This document shows, one piece after another, positions 13,980 through 17,359 of a stretch of DNA of 17,359 nt. A program made the translations under genes and the position numbers. Location of the stretch: assembly GCA_900540145.1 (NCBI GenBank), contig UQEW01000051.1:1-17359 (forward strand). Reading direction: 5' to 3'. The notes under the pieces are model-generated. The model was not told where the DNA came from and did not search any database. It saw only the letters and a list, made by a program, of their open reading frames with translations. Each line of letters opens with the position of its first letter. Within the stretch, counting starts at the first letter, position 1. This stretch comes from an uncultured Eubacteriales bacterium. GTDB lineage: Bacteria > Bacillota > Clostridia > Peptostreptococcales > Anaerovoracaceae.

Positions 13980-14459
13980 CTAGAACTTTTCTATAAGCCA
14001 ATATATTATTCCCACCACTGTTCCTGCAGCGATTCCGCACACCAATACAGGCCCTGCCACCTTAAACATGTTGGCGCCCACACCAAGTACAGGACCTTCT
14101 TTTTTATATTCAATTGCAGGGGCTACCATGGAATTGGCAAAGCCTGTTATTGGTACGATCACCCCGGCGCCGGCAAATTGCGCTATAACATCAAACACTC
14201 CAATACCTGTCAAGAGCTGTGCAAGCATTACCAATGTAACTGTTACAAATACTCCGGCATCTTTTTCCGGCACACCCATTTCCTGTAAAGTATTTTGATA
14301 CCACAAAGCTAAAGTGCATAGTGAGCCTCCTACGATAAAAGCCTTCAGACTGTTAGAAAAATATTTTGGTTTAGGAGTAAACTGTTTTGCATATTTTCCA
14401 TAGGCTTTAGCTATTTCTTTTTTATCCGGCCGCGTATTTTGTCCTTTTTCTGCTGTCAT
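13980..14459 (-). CDS. spoVAC: Stage V sporulation protein AC, membrane channel subunit
   Basis: A 159-residue integral membrane protein. After a basic N-terminus with KPKYFSNSLKAFIVGGSLC (30-48) there are hydrophobic segments near 38-55, 70-88, 94-114 and 133-156. The motif GAGVIVPITGFANSMVAPAIEYKKEG (split about residues 97-122) is typical of SpoVAC. The B. subtilis protein behaves as a mechanosensitive channel and helps move dipicolinic acid. It is the first gene of the three-gene operon; spoVAA, spoVAB and spoVAF are absent, as is common in Clostridia. A GGGG-containing ribosome binding site lies about 11 bases before ATG 14459, and a forespore-type promoter about 30 bases further up. Confidence 0.96.
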   Translation of the reverse strand: MTAEKGQNTRPDKKEIAKAYGKYAKQFTPKPKYFSNSLKAFIVGGSLCTLALWYQNTLQEMGVPEKDAGVFVTVTLVMLAQLLTGIGVFDVIAQFAGAGVIVPITGFANSMVAPAIEYKKEGPVLGVGANMFKVAGPVLVCGIAAGTVVGIIYWLIEKF

Positions 14460-14491
14460 AACTCTCTGCCCCTTCTTTTCATTTTCAATTT

Positions 14492-14519
14492 TAGTATTTC
14501 CATTTTTAAAAAATTATGC
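14492..14519 (-). promoter_or_regulatory. Forespore (sigma-G/sigma-F) type promoter of the spoVA operon
   Basis: On the minus strand the -35 is GCATA (14519-14515) and the -10 is AATACTA (14498-14492), within GGAAATACTA, which fits the sigma-F -10 pattern GGnnAnAnTA; AATACTA differs from the sigma-G -10 by one base. The spacer to AATACTA is 16 bases, one or two shorter than usual. The predicted transcript would start near 14486 and have a leader of about 27 bases. Confidence 0.5.
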
Positions 14520-14525
14520 GATAAT
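14497..14525 (+). promoter_or_regulatory. Possible sigma-A promoter for maf, overlapping the spoVA promoter
   Basis: TTTCCA (14497-14502), 17-base spacer, GATAAT (14520-14525). Predicted start is near 14532, 23 bases before the maf ATG. It covers nearly the same 30 bases as the opposite-strand forespore promoter. Confidence 0.4.
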
Positions 14526-14554
14526 ATAACAAACTTCTTTCTAAGGATGACAAA

Positions 14555-15133
14555 ATGAAAAACAGAAAATACGTATTAGCTTCCGGCTCACCGCGTCGTA
14601 TAGCGATGATGAGAGATCACGGCATAGAACCGATGATTATTCCTGCAAAAATTGAAGAGAATCTTCCTAAAATAGGAGGTATGACAGAAACGGTGATGTT
14701 TCTGGCTTTAAAAAAGGCTAAGGCAGTAGAGCATGCCCATCTTTCTGAACTACCCGAAAACTCTGTAATAATAGCAGCCGATACTGTTGTATATAAAGAC
14801 GAAATAATGGGAAAACCTATAGATAAAGAGGATGGTTTCAGAATGCTTTCTGCTCTTAGAAACACGTATCACTATGTAGCGACAGGCGTCGCACTGGTGG
14901 AAGCAGGAAAATCCAATGCAAGGGTCTTTGCGGAAGTTACAAAGGTATATTTTAAAGACTATAGCGATGAAGAACTCTTGGATTATTTGAATTCTGATGA
15001 GGCTTATGATAAAGCGGGCGGTTACGCCATACAAGGTCATTTTGCCCGATATACGGAAAAAATAGAAGGCGACTATGATACCGTGATAGGTTTCCCTTGG
15101 AGCAGAATAGAAAAAGAGTTGGAATTGCTTTAG
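14555..15133 (+). CDS. maf: Maf/YhdE-family nucleoside triphosphate pyrophosphatase
   Basis: A 192-residue protein of the usual length. The signature LASGSPRR (8-15) opens the active site; AADTVV supplies the catalytic aspartate D76; GKPID (86-90) carries the conserved lysine; DKAGGYAIQG and IEGDYDTVIGFP complete the family pattern. The enzyme hydrolyses dTTP, UTP or modified nucleotides to the monophosphate and pyrophosphate, a housecleaning role, and in Bacillus the family is linked to septum formation. AAGGA at 14543-14547 lies 7 bases before the ATG. It is transcribed away from spoVAC, with about 95 bases between the two starts. Confidence 0.95.
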   Translation: MKNRKYVLASGSPRRIAMMRDHGIEPMIIPAKIEENLPKIGGMTETVMFLALKKAKAVEHAHLSELPENSVIIAADTVVYKDEIMGKPIDKEDGFRMLSALRNTYHYVATGVALVEAGKSNARVFAEVTKVYFKDYSDEELLDYLNSDEAYDKAGGYAIQGHFARYTEKIEGDYDTVIGFPWSRIEKELELL

Positions 15134-15257
15134 CAAAGCAGTAGTTCCTCCTGTCAGACTCAAAGCTGCTTTAACAAAACCGCTGTGAAATAATAGAAAA
15201 TTCCAGGCGGAATACAAAAGATAGTGTATAGAAAAAGACATATAAAGGATACATATT

Positions 15258-15502
15258 ATGAAGAAATTTATCAGTGAATTTAAAGAATTTATCGCAAAGG
15301 GTGACGTGATGAGCATGGCTGTCGGAATAATCATAGGCGGAGCCTTTACGTCAATTGTCAACTCTCTGGTGGGAGATGTAATAACTCATTCAGGCGCAAA
15401 TCAGAACCTGATACTGAGCCTGTCGAAAAAGCGCCGGCTGAACCGTCTGAAGACGTCAAACTGCTGACAGAGATAAGAGATCTTCTAAAAAATAAAAATT
15501 AA
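15258..15502 (+). pseudogene. mscL: mscL, large-conductance mechanosensitive channel, with internal deletion and frameshift
   Basis: The first 43 codons encode a normal MscL N-terminus (MKKFISEFKEFIAKGDVMSM, then AVGIIIGGAFTSIVNSLVGDVIT), which is the N-terminal helix and first membrane helix. From about 15380 the frame +2 relative to the start reads NSFRRKSEPDTEP and ends in LLTEIRDLLKNKN at the TAA 15500-15502. That is the usual MscL C-terminus (end of TM2 region, linker and terminal helix). About 60 codons for the periplasmic loop and TM2 are missing, and the two parts are out of frame. The remaining in-frame product is 69 residues with a foreign tail and cannot make the channel. AAGGA precedes the ATG by about 10 bases, so it may still be transcribed. 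An assembly error is the alternative. Confidence 0.85.
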
Positions 15503-15531
15503 TTTCACTCATTAGACAAGTACGCCATTTC

Positions 15532-15560
15532 TTTACAAAATACTGGTAATATGATAAACT
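15532..15560 (+). promoter_or_regulatory. Sigma-A-type promoter of the LCP gene
   Basis: TTTACA (15532-15537), 17-base spacer, TAAACT (15555-15560) with an upstream TG one base before it (extended -10). The predicted start near 15567 gives a leader of about 49 bases to ATG 15616. Confidence 0.5.
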
Positions 15561-15615
15561 ATTATCTCGTAAATTGTTTTTTTGTATAAAGTTTGTTAAC
15601 AAAGGAAAATTGCTG

Positions 15616-17121
15616 ATGAGTAGAATAGAACGTAAAAAACAGGCTTCCGAGGAAATTAAATCGGAAGATAATGCCGAAAAGAAAAATAATAATGCGGACG
15701 ATGTCAATGATACAGACCTCTCTTCGGCAGGTGTCAAAGAAAAAAATATATTTAAGCGTTTTAAGAATTGGTTTACAGGGCTAAAAACGTGGAAAAAAGT
15801 TGTTTTTATATCTGTAATAGCGTTATTGGTGATTTTAATTGCAGGTGGGATCATCGCATATGCTTATTTTAACTCTATCTTTGAAGAAATACACGAGCCT
15901 ACTCCTGAGGACTATGACCTTTCGCTTACAGCCGTAGACGGATATTATAACATTTTACTTCTTGGAGTGGACAGCCGTGATATGGACAACTTCGATGAAA
16001 CCCGCAGCGACGCCATAATGATGGTCAGCATCAATGAAGAGACCAGTGACGTGAAGCTTCTTTCCGTATACAGGGACACCTACTTAAAGATGGGAGATAC
16101 GTCTACTTATGATAAAATTACCCATGCTTGTTTTTACGGCGGGCCGGAATTGACTATGAAGACTTTAAATCAGGCAATGGATTTGAATATAAGCAATTAT
16201 GTAGTCGTGAACTTTAAAGCCGTCGCTGATTTGGTGGATGCTGTCGGAGGGATAGAAGTAGACGTTCAAGATTACGAGATAAGCGAATTAAATAAATATA
16301 CTATAGAGACTGCAGAAAACATAGGACGCGATGATTACCAGCTTGTTGAAGAAGCAGGAGTTCAGACTCTTGAAGGAGTTCAAGCTGTGTCATATGGAAG
16401 AATAAGAAAAGGCGTGGGAGATGATTTCAAGCGTACAGAAAGAATGCAAACAGTTATCTCCTTGGTTATGGATAAAATGAAAGATATGTCATTTAATGAC
16501 TTGACTGACATCATAAAGATGATGACTCCGCAGGTAAGAACCAATCTTTCAAGGAACGATATTTTGGGCCTGGCTATTAGACTGCCTCAGTATAATATAG
16601 TGGATACTACAGGATGGCCATATAACATCAGCACCGGTTATATAGGCGGAACTTCTTATGTGTTCCCGTCTAATTTAGCTGATAATGTAATTCAATTACA
16701 CCAGGAATTCTTTGAGCAGGAGGACTATGCAATATCTTCAACTGTAAGCAGCATCAGTTCTGCTATTGCACAGAATATAGAAGCTGCAAGGCAGTCTAAT
16801 GAGCTTACGGAGGAAGAAACGGAAGTAAAACCGAATGAGGACAATGACACATCGACAACTCCTGATGAAGATACAGAGCAGGAAACGCCGGCAGAACCGT
16901 CGACACCTGACACTCCTGATACTCCAAGCCAGCCATCAGACCCGGAAGAACCTTCGACTCCAGATACACCAACAGAGCCGGAAACACCGGATACGCCGAC
17001 AGAACCGTCAAATCCTGAGGAACCTTCAAATCCGACAGATTCCTCTAATTCCGGTCAAGACTCAGGAAGCTCCGGAACAAGTGGGAATGCAAGAGCAGGC
17101 AATGTTTCGGCCGCCGCGTGA
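15616..17121 (+). CDS. LytR-CpsA-Psr (LCP) family cell-wall glycopolymer ligase
   Basis: A 501-residue type II membrane protein. Residues 1-60 are charged and cytoplasmic, 61-85 form a single membrane helix, and the LCP domain follows at about 108-290. Visible LCP motifs are YNILLLGVDSRD (111-122), DETRSDAIMMVSI (127-139) with R130, LLSVYRDTYL with R153, DAVGGIEVDV, LEGVQAVSYGRIRKG and DDFKRTERM. These enzymes transfer glycopolymers such as teichoic acid from undecaprenyl carriers to peptidoglycan outside the membrane. The end, from about residue 400, is a Pro/Thr/Glu/Ser/Asp-rich tail without a sorting signal. ATG 15616 is chosen because AAAGGA (15601-15606) lies 9 bases before it; a longer reading from TTG 15574 has no ribosome binding site. 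Confidence 0.94.
   Translation: MSRIERKKQASEEIKSEDNAEKKNNNADDVNDTDLSSAGVKEKNIFKRFKNWFTGLKTWKKVVFISVIALLVILIAGGIIAYAYFNSIFEEIHEPTPEDYDLSLTAVDGYYNILLLGVDSRDMDNFDETRSDAIMMVSINEETSDVKLLSVYRDTYLKMGDTSTYDKITHACFYGGPELTMKTLNQAMDLNISNYVVVNFKAVADLVDAVGGIEVDVQDYEISELNKYTIETAENIGRDDYQLVEEAGVQTLEGVQAVSYGRIRKGVGDDFKRTERMQTVISLVMDKMKDMSFNDLTDIIKMMTPQVRTNLSRNDILGLAIRLPQYNIVDTTGWPYNISTGYIGGTSYVFPSNLADNVIQLHQEFFEQEDYAISSTVSSISSAIAQNIEAARQSNELTEEETEVKPNEDNDTSTTPDEDTEQETPAEPSTPDTPDTPSQPSDPEEPSTPDTPTEPETPDTPTEPSNPEEPSNPTDSSNSGQDSGSSGTSGNARAGNVSAAA
16846..17040 (+). repeat. Low-complexity Pro/Thr/Glu repeat at the 3' end of the LCP gene
   Basis: Residues about 411-475 consist of variants of EPSTPDTP, EPETPDTP, TEPSNPEEP and similar, encoded by degenerate short DNA repeats. 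Such tails often span or associate with the wall and vary in length between strains. Confidence 0.75.
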
Positions 17122-17189
17122 TTTTGATTCGGCATTCATGTAAAAAAGCGACATATTTGTACTATTATGATAGTTTAATATTGAAATCT

Positions 17190-17235
17190 AAACTTTCCAT
17201 GCCGTTTGGATGAGTATGGAAAGTTTTGATTTTTT
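17190..17235 (+). terminator. Rho-independent terminator after the LCP gene
   Basis: AAACTTTCCAT (17190-17200) and ATGGAAAGTTT (17216-17226) form a perfect 11-bp stem with a 15-base loop, followed by TGATTTTTT. It lies 68 bases after the stop codon. Confidence 0.88.
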
Positions 17236-17261
17236 GGGAAAAAAGGAAATTTATGCAAAAT

Positions 17262-17278
17262 TTCGACATAATTCGACA
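17262..17278. promoter_or_regulatory. Two Spo0A boxes in tandem, 10 bp apart
   Basis: TTCGACA at 17262-17268 and again at 17272-17278, exactly one helical turn apart and in AT-rich surroundings (AAATTTCGACATAA then TTCGACATTTT). This is the usual look of a Spo0A-P binding site (TGTCGAA on the opposite strand). The target is probably a gene beyond the right edge. Confidence 0.6.
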
Positions 17279-17285
17279 TTTTAGT

Positions 17286-17315
17286 CTGAAAGTTACATGA
17301 ATTGAACTGAAAGTT
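17286..17315. repeat. Direct repeat CTGAAAGTT x2, 21 bp apart
   Basis: CTGAAAGTT at 17286-17294 and 17307-17315, two helical turns apart, next to the Spo0A boxes. The second copy also forms an inverted repeat AACTGAA/TTCAGTT. Possibly a second regulator's site for a gene outside the window. Confidence 0.35.
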
Positions 17316-17359
17316 TATTCAGTTAATGAGATAAAAATATTAGTTTAAAAGTGAAGCAA

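Noticed and set aside
15135..15172. AAAGCAG/CTGCTTT hairpin after maf
   Set aside because: Seven-base stem with a 24-base loop and no T-run; too weak to call a terminator.
15574..15615. TTG start adding 14 residues to the LCP protein
   Set aside because: No ribosome binding site before 15574; ATG 15616 has AAAGGA at the right distance.

Overview
The window looks like a chromosomal segment of a moderately AT-rich, anaerobic, endospore-forming Firmicute of the class Clostridia. The grounds are the spoIIA operon (end of spoIIAA, then spoIIAB and sigF), a spoVAC-spoVAD-spoVAE operon of the reduced three-gene clostridial type, purine-rich Shine-Dalgarno sequences, and an electron-bifurcating-type acyl-CoA dehydrogenase/Etf operon. 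The species cannot be fixed from the sequence alone.

Layout. 1-1208 (+): the spoIIA operon, whose three genes overlap end to start and encode the anti-anti-sigma factor, anti-sigma factor and sigma-F of the forespore. 1209-1422: a regulatory gap with a good extended -10 promoter, a Rex-like operator over its -35, and a perfect palindrome in the leader. 1423-4712 (+): an acyl-CoA dehydrogenase with EtfB and a ferredoxin-fused EtfA, ending in a strong terminator. Codon choice here is visibly that of highly expressed genes. 4805-7118 (+): a radical SAM protein and a CPA2 cation/proton antiporter. 7133-9268 (+): a near-consensus promoter whose predicted transcript starts on the ATG of a HAD phosphatase (a probable leaderless mRNA), followed by an overlapping MFS symporter. 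9350-11788 (+): a glycerophosphodiester phosphodiesterase and a cytoplasmic gamma-glutamyltransferase-like hydrolase.

11789-12539: about 750 bases without a convincing gene but full of structure. It holds a series of long hairpins, a tandem array of Spo0A-box-like TTCGACA repeats, and a 16-bp imperfect inverted repeat bracketing about 550 bases. This is the least explained part of the window. 12540-14459 (-): spoVAC-spoVAD-spoVAE, the channel for dipicolinic acid uptake into the spore, behind a forespore-type promoter. 14555-15133 (+): maf, divergent from spoVA. 15258-15502 (+): an mscL pseudogene that has lost its middle, including the second membrane helix. 15616-17121 (+): a LytR-CpsA-Psr cell-wall ligase with a Pro/Thr/Glu-rich tail, followed by a clear terminator. 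17236-17359: an intergenic end with two Spo0A-type boxes exactly 10 bp apart and further direct repeats, probably the control region of a gene beyond the window.

Sigma-F is made from the left end and switches on the forespore programme. The spoVA operon at the right carries a sigma-F/G-like promoter and is a plausible late product of that programme. Other genes serve energy metabolism, ion homeostasis, small-molecule turnover and envelope assembly. I see no complete mobile element, CRISPR array, tRNA or rRNA. No wholly new multi-gene system is evident. The best leads are the structured non-coding block, the probable leaderless gene, the mscL deletion and the control region of the bifurcating dehydrogenase.
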